A stretch of DNA of 64,000 bases from Sternotherus odoratus (taxonomy: Eukaryota > Chordata > Testudines > Kinosternidae), in assembly GCA_032164245.1 (NCBI GenBank), contig JAVMKO010000021.1, positions 9,492,285 through 9,556,284 of the forward strand. The letters are read 5' to 3'. The number at the start of each line of letters is the position of its first letter. The stretch's first letter is position 1. Below the pieces are notes generated by a model. That model had not been told where the DNA came from, ran no database searches, and saw nothing but the letters and a program-made list of their open reading frames with translations. A program made the position numbers and the translations under genes. Below, piece by piece: positions 33,725 through 45,485 of the stretch.

Positions 33725-35204
33725 ATACTCCAATACATCTGTTAGGCCAGAAGGTGCCACAGGGCTTTTTGTCGCTTTTGCAGATCCAGGCTAACGCGGC
33801 TATCCCTCTGATACTTTAACCAGACTGTATGCTTAATATTGTAGTAACCTTAATGGGTTAACTAGACTCACAGTGCCCTTCTATACTCCAGGTGCCAACA
33901 CAGATTAAAGTGATAGGATTTATTTCTTTTAATAAACAGAAGAGAGGAACTTGGCCAAGCAGCTGTATGGAAGATTTTGCTGTTTAAAAGTAACAGTAGG
34001 GGTAACTTTGTATGGACAGGGAGGGACTCCTACAGCACAAGGCCTCAGCTGGTAAAGCAATAAAACAGCAGCAATCAGAGCAGAATAGGGGAAGAAGGTA
34101 CCTCAAGCCAGAGAATCAAACACACAAGGTTGCAAGTTTCAAACCAGCAGAAGGCAATACCTTTCCCTGCAATACAGAGTTAGCTTGTAAACTCCTCGCA
34201 ACAAGGTATCATTGCAGCCAATAGCTCAGCAGGAATCTTTCTGTTAAAGTTTGGTCATGTTTATGGATAATTAGAACATCCAGGGATACAAAAGAGAGGA
34301 TTTTTAAATTTTTTGGAAGGGATCTAATACCCTCCTGCTTCAAGGCAATCTCTGACTGACGGGGGTGGGGAGAGAGGAAGACCGTGTCCGATGGGTAGGT
34401 GCTCCCAGAACTGCCTATTGCAGGATTAATTTCACCTTTCTCTGATGCAGCTCAGCTGGTACTGGTCAGGCAGAGACAGAATATTTGATGAGATGGATCA
34501 CGGAGTTCTCCAGTATGGGACTTCCTACATTTTTCCATTTCCATTATTTCAGGGATCAGCCACCCAGCCCTAGTTTACACCCAAATCATGAACAGAGACC
34601 AAAGAGGAATTGGATCCTGACCCAGCCCTGACCTATGCCGCTCTTGACTTCACTGGAATGATTTGCTCACTCTTCAGACCCTGTACACTCCTGCCGTTTT
34701 CTAACGTATGTCTGCACCCTTTCCCCAGGGGAGAAGGGCTTTTATCCCAGCGTGGACACAGGAGGAAATGTTTCCACATGCGTCCGAACCACCCCTTCCA
34801 TAACCAAATGTAAGTCTTCAGAATGGGCAAGGGAGTGCGATGCAAAGGTGAAGAGATTCACAGCTCTGGGTTGTATCTCTGCTGCAGAACATGGTACTTC
34901 CCAGGATTCCATGCAGGTCTTTGGAAGGGCCTGAAATACCTCCCGGACCCGAACAGAGAGACTCCACCAGCAACCTGTACAATCAGAGCCCTATAGGCCA
35001 ACCCAGACCAGCCTAGCTCCAGACTGTTCCTCCAACAGTCCTGGCCCGTCGCCTCCTACTTGATAACTGGAAAATTTACAGGCTCAGGCAAAATGTATTA
35101 TTGGTCAGCCCCTGTCATCAGCTAAAGGCAGACGTAGCCTTCATCCCGGTCAGTATTTCAGGCAGTGGCAGCTGAGTGTTACCTGACTCTAGTGAACAGC
35201 ACTG

Positions 35205-35455
35205 CACCCAGTGTACATAAGAAGCTAATCAATAACTTAGCACTTTGATGGCTGTCGCTCTTTTCAACTTCAAAGCGCTGCCCAGACATTAACTGAAGAA
35301 TCCGCACAGCCCCTCAGTGACCTAGGGAAGTGTTTCCCCCCTCATTTTACAGAGGACTATGACATTGAAACCCAAGGTCACATAACAAGTCAGTAATGGA
35401 GCCGGGCTTCCTACCTTACAGCCCAGTGCTTAGTCCCCTAGCTCATGCTGCCTTC
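35205..35455 (-). repeat. MIR/L2-type fragment
   Basis: CTTCAAAGCGCTGCCCAGAC, CATTTTACAGAGGACTATGA and CCAAGGTCACATAACAAGTC appear in minus-strand MIR order. Confidence 0.65.
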
Positions 35456-36204
35456 ATGGCCACATACTTGGAATGTAAATGGCAAAGTAGCTGGGATCGG
35501 AAGGGTTAAACAGGGTGTGGTCCCTTCATGTTTTGCATTTTGGAAGCGAGCATGTTATTAGAACAGAGTGATTTAAACAGGCACACAAACTACAATAATT
35601 TCATGTGCACGTTGTTTCTACCAATCCACACCTCTCTCCCCGTCACCAAGAAATGGCTGCACTACGGAAACAAGGCAAAAGTCTAAGCACGGTGTGCATG
35701 CTCCATGGCGCACATATTCACGGCCCGCCGCCTCCCACGCAAAAGGGAGAGGGTTTCATACTCACAGCAGAGCAGAGTAAGGCGTGAAGCTAGTTTACGG
35801 GTCTCGGGAAACGGGGCGTTTAAAGCAGTCTGAGTGGGCACGGAGCAGACATCCAGTTTACACTTGTCAAGGGCTGGCCAACTATTCTGGAAGGAAGCAT
35901 AAGGCTGGAATCCTAGCTCGCATTAACACACTGCCAGTGTCCATAAGAGAGGTGCATGTCTAAAATGAGAGCCAGGGTCTCATGTTCTAATCCGGCCTCT
36001 GGCAATTACTGGTTGTATAGGCCCTGTTTTGAAGATTAGGTATGGAACTGATGCCAATATTGGTGGGGCACCGCAGTGAAGAATATCACACTGGGTGGAC
36101 TATTGTATTTCAGTTCTTATACTTTGCCCATCACCGTGGTATCCGAGCGCCTAGCATTAGGGGAAAGCTGCAGTCAGACATGTCTGACAGGACATGCTGG
36201 CAGT

Positions 36205-36360
36205 GAGCTTTTTTGCCGCCCTAGGCGACGAAGCCAAAATGCCGCCAAGGAGGGGAGAAGCGCCACCCCAATTATAGACGGTGAGCCCCCCCCATGGCTC
36301 GCCAGCCCTGGGAGGAGCAGCCGCCGGAATGCCTGCCGCCGACAGCCACAGTCCTAACCC
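36205..36360. repeat. GC-rich interspersed patch of CCGCC words
   Basis: GCCGCCCTAGGCGACG, ATGCCGCCAAGG, GCAGCCGCCGG and CTGCCGCCGACAG sit in an otherwise AT-rich setting. It looks like a repeat fragment; the family was not identified. Confidence 0.35.
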
Positions 36361-37479
36361 TAGGTCACTTAGTGCATGCTAGTAGCATCTTATGAGACTT
36401 AGGTGAAAACTCTCAAAAGTGAAAACTTTCAAAGATCCCTGTGAAAGAGCAACTTGCATTTCTGTGGCTGTTCCCCTCTTATCACAGCTCTCAGTGCACT
36501 CTTGAAAGCAACAAAGGACAGACCAGTAAAAGAGCAACTGAGTGTTGATAAAAACAGCAACTTCCCGCATTATGGATACCTACAAATTAAACTAATGAAT
36601 GCCCAGCGAGGGAGCCAGGATGGGAATACTGGACAATGAATCCTGGTGTGGGGCACGCCCCTGGATGGATTACAACAGGAATCGGTATCCCCTTTTCCAA
36701 AACACCAGACAGAAGAGACTTCATTTTGATGTCCTAACAGGTGGGCGGAGACACTAGCATATATAGGGTCCCTAACACCACATCCCAGCACTGATGAAGG
36801 GCTGAGCTCCTAGTAACATGGCACCACAGAACATCGCACACAGGAGCAGTGGAGGGCATGAGCACAGGGTGGGTCTAGTCTAGGAGCTGTGCCCTCTCTG
36901 AGGAATCGTATCCTGCCCTGCAGAAGGATGAAGTTGTTGATCTAACAGGCCTTTGCCATTTTCAGCTATGATCTTACATCCAGGTTTTGAACGCCTGCCT
37001 CAAGCAGCCCCGACCGCCATCCGCCACCCTGAAGTAGTGGGGAGGAATTACATCCAGGTGACCAAGGCCAGCACCTCAGCCTGGCGGGGGATGTTAGCAA
37101 TAGGCCGTAGGCCGCCAGCAAGAGGCCGCACCTGGAGCAGCGCGGCTCCCTGCGAACACCGTGCTGAGGAAGGAGAGGAGGAGGAGGTTTCTGGATTTGC
37201 TCCAGGTTTGTTCCAGTCTCCGTGACCTTCTGACTCAGCAGAGAGAGAACATACCCAGTGAACCGGCAACATCCCTTGGGGGGGAATGAGATTACACAGG
37301 GCGCCTGGCATTCCTGATTACAGGGAACTGGAACGGGCCTGTTGCAATAGCCATAACACGAGCGAGGGCACCAGGCAGCGAGCCCCCTGGCAGGATGGCC
37401 ACACACCAGCGTAGGGGGCAGGAAGGGGAGGGAGGAGAGACCCAGCCAGCAGACAGCCCCTGGCCCAGGGACCCACTTC

Positions 37480-38290
37480 TCCAGGGGCAGCCCCTGCCCT
37501 ACCTTTGCCCTTCTTGGCGCGCTCCTCGGGCTTCTTTGCCTTAGAGGGCGCCTCCCCCTCCGCGGGGGGCGCCCCAGGGTGGGCGTTGGAGCCGCTGCTC
37601 TTCTTCTTCTTCCTCTTGCCCCGCAGCCAGCTGAACGCCCAGCGCAGGCCGGAGGAGCCGGACTTGGGCTTCTTCTTCCTGGGGGGCCCCTGCGCGGAGG
37701 GCACGTCCCCCTTTTCCTGTCCGCCAGCGGGGGGCCAGGCGCCCTCAGCCGCCGCAGGTGCCTCCTGCGGGCGCCGCCCGGACATCTCCGGGCAGGGGAA
37801 GGCGGCTCGGAGAAAGCCCCGCTTCCCGGGGAGAACGCGCCTGGGGTGGGGGGAAGCGCCTCCCCCGTGCGCCCCAGCTCCCCGCTCTGCCTCTGGGTTC
37901 CCGGCAGCCGGGCCCCCCTCGCCTGCCCCGGGACACCCACCGTCCCCCTCCCGCCCGGTCCGCTCCGCGCCCGGCTGCACAAGGCGCCAAGGAAGCAGCC
38001 GGGGAAAGTTTCTGCCGGGCGGGCGGGGCCTGCCGAGCGCGCTGGGGTGTGGAGCGGCTCTGCCCCCGCGGCCCCTCACTCCGCCTCCCCGGCTGCCCGG
38101 CCCGGGGCGCCGCGGAAAAGGCTCCACCGAGCGCGCTTCCCCACCCCGCGCAGGGCGCACCGGAGACGGGCCCGGGCGGAACCGCCCAGCCCGGCCCGCT
38201 GCAGGTAGGAGCCGGCGGCCTGGCGAATAGGTTGGCGGGGGGGGCTCGGGGAGCTGCTAGACTAGAGGAGGGAGCGGGGCAGACCCCGAG
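37480..38290 (-). promoter_or_regulatory. NHSL3: CpG island and promoter of the distal first exon
   Basis: The most CpG-dense block of the window. GC-box-like GGGCGGGCGGGGCC lies at about 38017-38030, some 235 bp upstream of the ATG at 37785. No TATA box was seen. Because CpG islands often fire both ways, a divergent plus-strand transcript is possible, but no coding exon supports one. Confidence 0.7.
37503..37785 (-). CDS. NHSL3: NHSL3 alternative first coding exon (MSGRR isoform)
   Basis: ATG at 37785 (G at -3) opens 94 codons: MSGRRPQEAPAAAEGAW, then PPRKKKPKSG, LRWAFSWLRGKRKKKK, and an Ala/Pro/Lys tail EERAKKGK plus one G. It stops at a GTAGGG donor (37502-37497). The phase-1 end again fits exon 2. 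Three lysine/arginine clusters surround a Trp-rich amphipathic stretch, suggesting membrane-phospholipid or nuclear targeting. I have no firm memory of this N-terminus in other species, so the call rests on frame, donor, phase and CpG island. The frame stays open to another ATG at 38160; the 37785 start is preferred because the upstream part reads as Gly/Pro/Arg CpG-island translation. Confidence 0.72.
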
Positions 38291-38814
38291 GGTAGGGGCT
38301 GAGCTGCCCCCAAGGACGGGGAGGTGCGAGGGCCAGAGGGGACTGTATTGTGGGGGACAGGTTGAAATGGGGGGGTTAATCTCCTCCAGGCTGGGGGGGG
38401 GGCACCGTTCTTCCGAGCCAAGCACCCCCTGCCCTGCGGAGGCTCCAGGCGGGGGAGAGAAAGGCCCCATTGTGACTGAGTGTGATTAGAAGGGAGCAGG
38501 GGCGAGGATTACATGAGCAGGACACAGTGCCGGGCTCTGGGCAGGATGTAATTCCCACCCCCGGTTTTCCCCCTGACTCCCCCACACGCTTGCCCTGGGA
38601 TGGTTGGAGGAGGGGGTGTCTGTATTGGAGATGGGTCCCTTTGATTACATGGGACCCTTTGCATTGTATTAAAATAGGCTCCTGAGCCCCATCACATGGG
38701 AGTCTGGGGGAGTCCAGCATCCCTTGTAAAAACCTCATCTCCCATTCTAGCCAGGGTGGGTTTGGTCAGGTTTTTAAATCTAAAACCCCAGCAGTTACTC
38801 ATTAAAATGGGAGT

Positions 38815-39060
38815 GAGCGTGGAGCCTATTGGTTAGAACTGGGCACTATAAGATCACATCTGGACGACTGGGAGTTAGGACTCCTGGGTTCCACTACTGA
38901 GATCTTGGAGAGGAGTAGAGTCTAATGGTTAAAGCAAGAGAATGGGAGTTCCAGCTGTCTAATCTGAACCTCAGTTTCACTATCTGAAAAATGGGAAGTA
39001 AAAACATTTTAAGCATCATAACTCACCTTGCAGGGCTATACAGGATCTTCAGAAGAGGTG
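38815..39060 (+). repeat. Two adjoining MIR-type fragments
   Basis: A head piece ATTGGTTAGAACTGGGCACT..GGGAGTTAGGACTCCTGGGT (38829-38893) is followed by a second MIR starting GTCTAATGGTTAAAGCAAGA and reaching GAACCTCAGTTTCACTATCT. Confidence 0.7.
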
Positions 39061-40239
39061 CAAGTTATATATAATAACATAAAGTCAGTGCAAGGGAATT
39101 AGGAGGGACAGATTACTTCCAATTTCATGACTGTTCTTTCCCCTTTTATTGCAGGCAGTCTGGTACCGCACTGGTGCTTTGGACTGAAGTCCTGAAACTT
39201 GATGTATCCTGGAAGCAAAGGGCAGTCTTATTGTTTCATGAATGATGACAAAGCTAATAAAGGGGACACTTCCTGAGTATTACTGGGGAACGGATAGCCT
39301 GGATGTGACCAGGATTGTTAACCCTCTGTTGGTCATTCATCCCTAGTAAATGCCTTGTGTCAAGCTGCTAGTTGTTCTTACCAGTCTCAATTGGAAAATA
39401 AAAAGATAATTTTTAATTGATGCAGTTTTATTCGTCTGTAGTTATAAAATAAGTAAATGTAAGATACACTGTGAGAAGAAAAGTTTGGCCTCTCAGGTGC
39501 AAAAAGCCCCACCTAACAGAACAGAGTTTACTTAAATTGTGTGTCTGTCAGTATTAGAAGTGGGTGGATCCAAAGCTGGTGTTTAGATACTATGGTGATG
39601 AGAGCCCTATAAATAATCTACTGGCGATAGTGTTTAATCCCAGACAAATTTACAACTCCCATGCATCCACCTATGCGTGAGAAACACAAACACTCCCAGA
39701 CAGACACAAAACATTTAGGGGAAGGGGAAGGGGAAGGTCAAAGCAGGCTGCCAAAATAGCTGCAGTATGAGTGTTGTGTATGGGAGCCAGGAGGGTGGCT
39801 TGAATCATCCTCTGCTCTCAAGATTCTATTCATCTCCGATGCATCCTAAAGCCACTGAAGGAGCTGTTATGCATGGTCAGAGCTATTAGTTGGCAAATCT
39901 TTGACATGATGCATTGTAATGGCTAGCCATACATCCTGTCAGCCTGCAGCTTGTAATATTATCCTGTTAAAACAAACCTTACAGGAAAACAGAAACTATT
40001 TTTCTGTGTTACCCTGCTACGTGACAAACAAGTTATCCATATTTAAGTTATTGTGCAGATGTATTTTCTAACTGTGTAGGCTGCCTGATTTCTCTTTATA
40101 AGGCGACCTTTCTTAGAGGCTCAAAATGGTCTTCCCAAATACTGATGACTTTTGCCAACTTCTAGAAATGGCTAGAGGGATTTTTAGACCTCACCCTCTG
40201 GAAACTAGCCCCTGTCTCCTATGGGTTTCCCAGTGTGTG

Positions 40240-40345
40240 TTTGTAGAGCCCTGCAAATCTGCAGGTATCCATGGACCATTTTTACAGATTGCAGAGCGGA
40301 TCCAGATACAAATTTTGTTCCAACATATCCGTTTACTGTATCTAC
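40240..40345. mobile_element. Possible hAT-type palindromic relic
   Basis: GAGCCCTGCAAATCTGCAGG and GCGGATCCAGATACAAATTT resemble the alternating GCAAAT/GGAT words of an old palindromic amniote MITE. The ends are not definable. Confidence 0.3.
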
Positions 40346-41089
40346 TTCCTTCACAGGGTCAGTTCTTAGGGTGTGTATTCTGTGATTTGTACAATGCTGA
40401 GTGTCTTGCTGCTGCTTAACAAATAAACAAAAAGGCTTCTGGACTGGAAATGTGGATACTGACTATGTACCCTGGATTTCCCCATGAGCAGGGCTCTGAT
40501 TCCCCAAACTTCAATTTTCTTCCTCCCTCCTCTTAAACTTCTTCACATTTTTACTTAGATCTAAACTATGGCTGAAGTAACTATATGTTCTGATTGCTCC
40601 TAGTTTTGGCCCTTTCCTCGGCTTGTCTGTTTACTCCATGGCACGTTTAATGTTATCTACGGGCTACAGTATCTTTACCCTCCCCCTCCAGTAAGGTCTT
40701 GGGTAAAATACTGCACCTCTCCCCTTTCATCTCTCCTCCCCTTACCCCACAAGGTCTGTGGCCTAGTTACTGACCCTTGCAACAGGTGCCATTTTTTCCA
40801 CCTTAACTACTGTGGTCTGCGTGGCAACCTTGATATAGTCATCCCAATACCCACAGGACTGCACCATAGCTCCACAATGCTGGATTACCTGGCCCAGCCC
40901 AAAGGAAATGATGATATGTGAAATTCACATCTGAGAGAAGCAGCTGTGAGGGACTCTACTCGAAAAGCTTTTGCTGTGTGCCCATGGGAACAAGCCCCAC
41001 CAACCCACCTTGCACAGATCTGGGGTGTAAAAGCAGAACAAATGCGTGGCTTGTCATGAAAAGTGCATGTGACCAATTTAAAAATAACT

Positions 41090-41400
41090 GAACTTTGCAG
41101 GGGAAAAGCTAATCCCTAATTAGGGCTTTTTTTTCCTTTCCTTTTGCTTTCTGCTGCCGGCTCAAACTGCTAATGACTCATGAGCCTTCCAAAAAGTGAT
41201 TGTATTTTTCACATCTTTCCCCTCCTCAAGTGGCAACTGAACCAGTTTGAAAATATCTTTGTACTCAGTTATGGGGCGTTGGCCGAATAATTATGAAGAG
41301 AGAGGCAAGTGAATAACAATTAGCCTGCAGGGAAATCTATCCCATTAGATGTGTTAGGGAGGCAAATGATGGATGAAAACACCCTTTCTCGGATGATTTC
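41090..41400. promoter_or_regulatory. Candidate enhancer-like noncoding element
   Basis: Repeat-free AT-rich sequence. CTAATCCCTAATTAGG (paired homeodomain sites), AATGACTCATGAG (AP-1), ATAATTATGAAG and AACAATTAGCC lie within about 240 bp. Motif clustering only. Confidence 0.2.
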
Positions 41401-41874
41401 TAGAGGGTGACAAAAATGCCCATGTAACTACAGCCCTTACGTCAGTCTTATTTTATAGCTATGGCCTGAATCCCATATTATAATAATTGTACCCAGCCCT
41501 GTGATTAGTGCTGTTCATTGAGACCAAGTGCTGTAAAGATGCATTCACTTTGTTCAGGCCTTTCCACAAGGGTCAGCATGGCTCTCCCCCAAATGAGTCT
41601 ATTGTTCATGTCCTACTCAACATTCTCCTTGTATAGTCATGGCACTAGTTAGGGGAGTGAACTATAGGTACTGCTTCTACTGCTGGAGTGCTCAGCACAG
41701 CACAGCAAGAGGACCACTCCTTCCTCTCCAAAAGGACCCAGAGAGTGGTGGTGGGGCATCAGCAGTTCTCCCCCCCAAAGCCCTGCCCTGCAGAGTCCCA
41801 TGAGGATTGTCCTGCCTAGTCATTTGCAGTATTTACAAGAGGCGGCGGGAGAAGTGATGCTGTGGGTTCCACTG

Positions 41875-42620
41875 CCAGCAATGCACTCATGATACCCAGC
41901 TGTGTAATTCATTTTCTGCAGATGCAGCCAAGACCGTTGCAAGGATGTCAGAGTGCCTAGAGGAGATCAGTGTCTGGATAAAAAGCAGCTGGCTCCAACT
42001 CAACCCAAGCAAGACCAACGTGATGGCGGTTGGGAGAGGGAATGTTTCCTGGCACGGGTCAGGACACTGGCTGATTCTCCCATTAAAGGCATCTGCCCCC
42101 TCTTTGTTACAGGGGTGCAAAACCTTGAAGTCCTGTTGGACTCATCATTAACTCTGGTTGACCAGGTAGTGACGATGTCAAGGAACGCCTTCTTCCAGCA
42201 GCCGCTTGCTAGGGAACATTGCTCTTCCTCTCAGAGGACGATCTGCCTTCTCTCTCCCCCCACCACCCTTGCAATCCATGCATTTATTATCCCAACTGGA
42301 TTTCTGTAACTTACTCCATCTGGGGCTGAGAGTGGAAGCAATGCATAGTTCCAGTTTGTGCAGAATCAGTGAGACCAGCCACTGGCAGCCCATCACCCCT
42401 GTGCACCAATTCCTCCTACTGACTCTCAATCCATTTCTGCTGCCAATTCAAGGTGGTGGGTCTGATTTACAAAACTGTCAGTGGGTCAGAACCCAGCTAC
42501 ATCAATGACCAAATCTCCATCCAAGACCAGAGTACTTTGTCTGGGACAAAGAAGCTGACAAAACCCAGGACAAGGAGTGTGAGAGACAAAGCTAAAGCAT
42601 TCTCGTTCCTGGGGCCTTGA
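41875..42620 (+). pseudogene. Decayed LINE reverse transcriptase fragment
   Basis: Conceptual translation, broken by stops and frameshifts, keeps non-LTR RT blocks in order. These are HDTQLCNSF (where (Y/F)ADDTQL would be), then MSECLEEISVWIKSSWLQL, NPSKTNVM, a HWQPITPVHQF block and LQNCQWVRTQ. They belong after the palm motif of CR1/L2/Rex-type LINEs. No endonuclease part is seen and the fragment is much older than the CR1 at 61 kb. Confidence 0.75.
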
Positions 42621-42999
42621 CCATGGATTTTGCCATTGGAGGATCTCAGAACACATTGCAGGATCCTCCTTTGTGACAGAGGTTTCTCATAACAAGAAGT
42701 TTTCGTTCTTATAAAAACTCCAGAAACACCCAAGCCAACTGTCCTTAAACTTGGGACAGGCAAAGAGCAGAATCCTCTGAAGTTTATGACAGTCTTTACA
42801 GGGCAGATCCAAAAGACCTATGCAGCATTTTAAAAGCTACAGTGATGGCAGGGGCAATAGAACACCGTAAAAAAACAGATGAAGTTCAGATGCTTTTTGC
42901 TGGGTTTTGTTCCCTCATTTCCTCTAATGCTCCTTTCCCCCATTATATTACCTATTTCAGGTACTACTATGGCTCTCATTATCTGAGCCCCCTCACAAT

Positions 43000-43180
43000 C
43001 TTTAATGAGTTTATCTTCACAAGACCCACAGTATTATTATTCCCATTTTACAGATGAGGCACCAGAGAGACTGAGTGACCTGTCCAAGATTACATAGAGG
43101 AAGGTGGAATAAACACTGAAGCTGGGACTCAACTCCCAGGCTAGATCCCCACCACTAGACCCTATTTCCTTTCCTATCAT
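43000..43180 (-). repeat. MIR-type SINE fragment
   Basis: CCCATTTTACAGATGAGGCA, GAGTGACCTGTCCAAGATTA and ACTCAACTCCCAGGC, the minus-strand MIR order. Confidence 0.75.
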
Positions 43181-43627
43181 AGAGCCAGTGCCCCAAAATT
43201 AACACTGATCTTGGCTGCCAATCGCTAATCTCATGGCCCCAGAGATTAAGGTTGAGAGGAGATATTTGCTGAGTCAGAATTTCCATGAAACATTTGGACA
43301 AAGAGAGGTTTCATTTCTGGCTTGTACTTTGAGCCTTATGGTCAATTTTTAAACAGAGAATGTTGCTCTCTGATGTGCTGGCTGATCTGAGTTGTTACGT
43401 CAGGAATAAGAGACCAGTCTGGTCATTGCAGAAATTTGAATGCTCCTGCTATTTCCGCCCTCTGGTAAGGATCATCTTTAAGTCACGTAGAACTTTGCTA
43501 GTGAAGAGACAAAAATGAAACAGCAGTGACAGGAATGGGAAAATGGGGCGGCGTTTTAACGTCTTCTTTTTGTGCATGTGCAGCTGAATTTCATACAGGT
43601 CTGACAGTTCTGGAGCCTCGAGGGGTG

Positions 43628-43803
43628 AGATTTTAGAAGGTACATAGGCATCTAAAGATGCCGGTAGCCAGCTGTTGGGATTTTAAAATGCACCTCGGTG
43701 CCTAACTCCCATTAGTTTGCAAACCTGCTCAGGTGCTGTTGTCATTCTCAGTAGCTGCCTATCCACATCTTCAGGCACTTAGGTACCTTTAAAAATTTGG
43801 CCC
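43628..43803. mobile_element. Possible MITE with AGGTAC ends
   Basis: The left end AGGTACATAGGCATCT and the right end AGGCACTTAGGTACCT are imperfect inverted repeats. The interior has GATTTTAAAATGCACC and GGTGCCTAACTCCCATT. Family unknown. Confidence 0.35.
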
Positions 43804-45129
43804 AAGGCCTCTATCAACAGAACATGTAGGCGCACTCAGAACAGACAATGCAGGCTCCCTCCACTTCCCAAACATTATTCAATCAGTGTACTTAGCCTGT
43901 GGGGCTTATGCAGTCCGGCCCCTGGCCTCACTGCAGAGATTCCCAACGGGGGGAGCCAATTGCAGTGGAACAGTTCCACCTCCACACACACACCCCAAAA
44001 TTTCCCTGGTTAATATAAAAATAGGAGGCTAAGCCACTGTCCAGGATGGGGAGTGTGTGCCCTTGCGTTTCAGGTCCAGCTGAGCTGTGCTTGGCCAGGA
44101 TGGGGGTGCAAAAATAACTGTCACCTTTATACCCTTTCTCTGATGCTGGGGCCAGTTCATCCCCCAGTATGAGTTAGAGCAGCCTCAGGGCAGCTCTAAC
44201 TTATGCCAGCGGTTGATGGCTCCCATTGTGTTGCTAGGTCATATGGGGATCACCAGCGAGCAGCAGTTCTCTGACCACTCCCCTGTCCCCATATTAGCCG
44301 GGCAGCTGTGGATTTCTCCAGAGTGGCAAAAAGAGGCTATAGCATGAGCCAGATCTGGCCTTGTAGTCCCTCTCCTCCGTCTGGCTAGATGCTCCCCCTT
44401 TAAATATGTGCTTTTAGAATAGCCCATCCTAAAATGAATCCCATTCAAATGCTGAACTCTCTGTGCCTCTGGTTTCCTCCCTCATGTGGACATCAAAGAG
44501 GCCATCCTCCCTGGGCCAGCTGTCTCTCCTCTGTCTATCTCAACCTCATTAATACTCAGTAACACTTTCTTTGTAACCTGCACTGAGGCTGCATTACAAG
44601 GTCCTTGTTCAAGAGGCACAGTTGTTCTTGCCCTCTGACCTGGGCAGTCCCACCTAACTAACCGGCTCAGGACACTTCAGCTTTTCATCTCCTAGCGCAC
44701 AGCTGTAACTCACGGAGTCCCAGGAGTTGAAAAGAATTCACCCCAAGGTTCTTGTTAATTTTTACCTGTATTTCTCTCTTCACCCAGCTGTGTATGGAAA
44801 GTGTAACTTGATCTGTGTCCTGCCCAGACAGGCACTAGCTCTGGGCTCTCTCACAACTAGGCGTGCCGGCTGGAACAAAAATGATATGGCGACTTCCAGG
44901 GCCTGAGAGGTGTTTCTGACACTTCTGTGCCTGTTTTGAGAACAAGCTTTTGCCAAAAGGAACCTGGCAGTGATGGGAGCAGTCCAGTCTGTGCAGCTGC
45001 TCTAACAGAGTAGCCCCAAGAGATGGAAAAACCTAGCTAAAAGCCTTTTAGATAAGCACTCAGGCACCACAGTGGCCATGTTAGCTGAGTCCAGACTACC
45101 CATGAATCATTGCAACTGTTTGGGAGGTG

Positions 45130-45290
45130 AAATGTCTAACAGTTAGAGCAAGGGGGCCTGCGTGTCAGATCTCTGGATTCTCTTCTCAATTCTGTTCCTG
45201 ATTTGGACAAGCCACTTACTCGCTCTGTGCCTCCATTTACCCATTTGTTAAATGGAAACAATGCTACTTCACAGGAGCATGGAGGTTAAT
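45130..45290 (+). repeat. MIR-type SINE
   Basis: Head TAACAGTTAGAGCAAGGGGG, core GCCACTTACTCGCTCTGTGC and CATTTGTTAAATGGAAACAA. Confidence 0.75.
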
Positions 45291-45349
45291 TAATTAATGC
45301 CAATCAATTAATCAGTATAATTTACTGGGGCCAAAAACTCCATTTTCAG

Positions 45350-45485
45350 TCGGTCACAGATGATTTATTAAGTGTACTGCATTGTCTGGGAACCCCACTC
45401 ACAGACCAGAACCCATTTGTGCTAGGTGCGGTATAGACACAAAACAAAAAGACGGACTCTCCCCCAAAGAACTGACAATCTAAGC
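45350..45485 (+). repeat. L2-type LINE 3' fragment
   Basis: TTGTGCTAGGTGCGGTATAG, AACAAAAAGACGGACTC and AAAGAACTGACAATCTAAGC follow the L2 3' order. Confidence 0.6.

Larger units (their letters stand above)
33669..33813 (+). mobile_element. Penelope-like relic, copy D
   Basis: Flanked by 11-mers CTTTGACTAGA (33658-33668) and CTTTAACCAGA (33814-33824), matching at 9 of 11. It begins at the hammerhead (GTGACGAAGTGGG) and ends at the family tail AACGCGGCTATCCCTCTGATA, like copy A. It holds an extra fold-back segment at 33698-33724. Confidence 0.72.
28413..37502 (-). other. NHSL3: NHSL3 intronic region between the MGN and MSGRR first exons
   Basis: 9.1 kb. It holds MIR fragments, a partial TCTACAC-type MITE (about 29310-29395), Penelope-like copy D and a GC-rich patch at 36205-36360. 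The stretches 29810-33300 and 33830-35200 contain nothing I recognise; 32.1-33.2 kb is notably AT-rich. Confidence 0.7.

Noticed and set aside
37786..38160. 125-codon N-terminal extension of the MSGRR exon to an upstream in-frame ATG
   Set aside because: The extra residues are Gly/Pro/Arg text typical of translated CpG island, and the ATG at 37785 has a suitable context. Likely 5' UTR.
37505..38489. Long plus-strand open frames over the distal island, suggesting a divergent gene
   Set aside because: Same compositional effect; no donor-linked coding exon or known N-terminus found.
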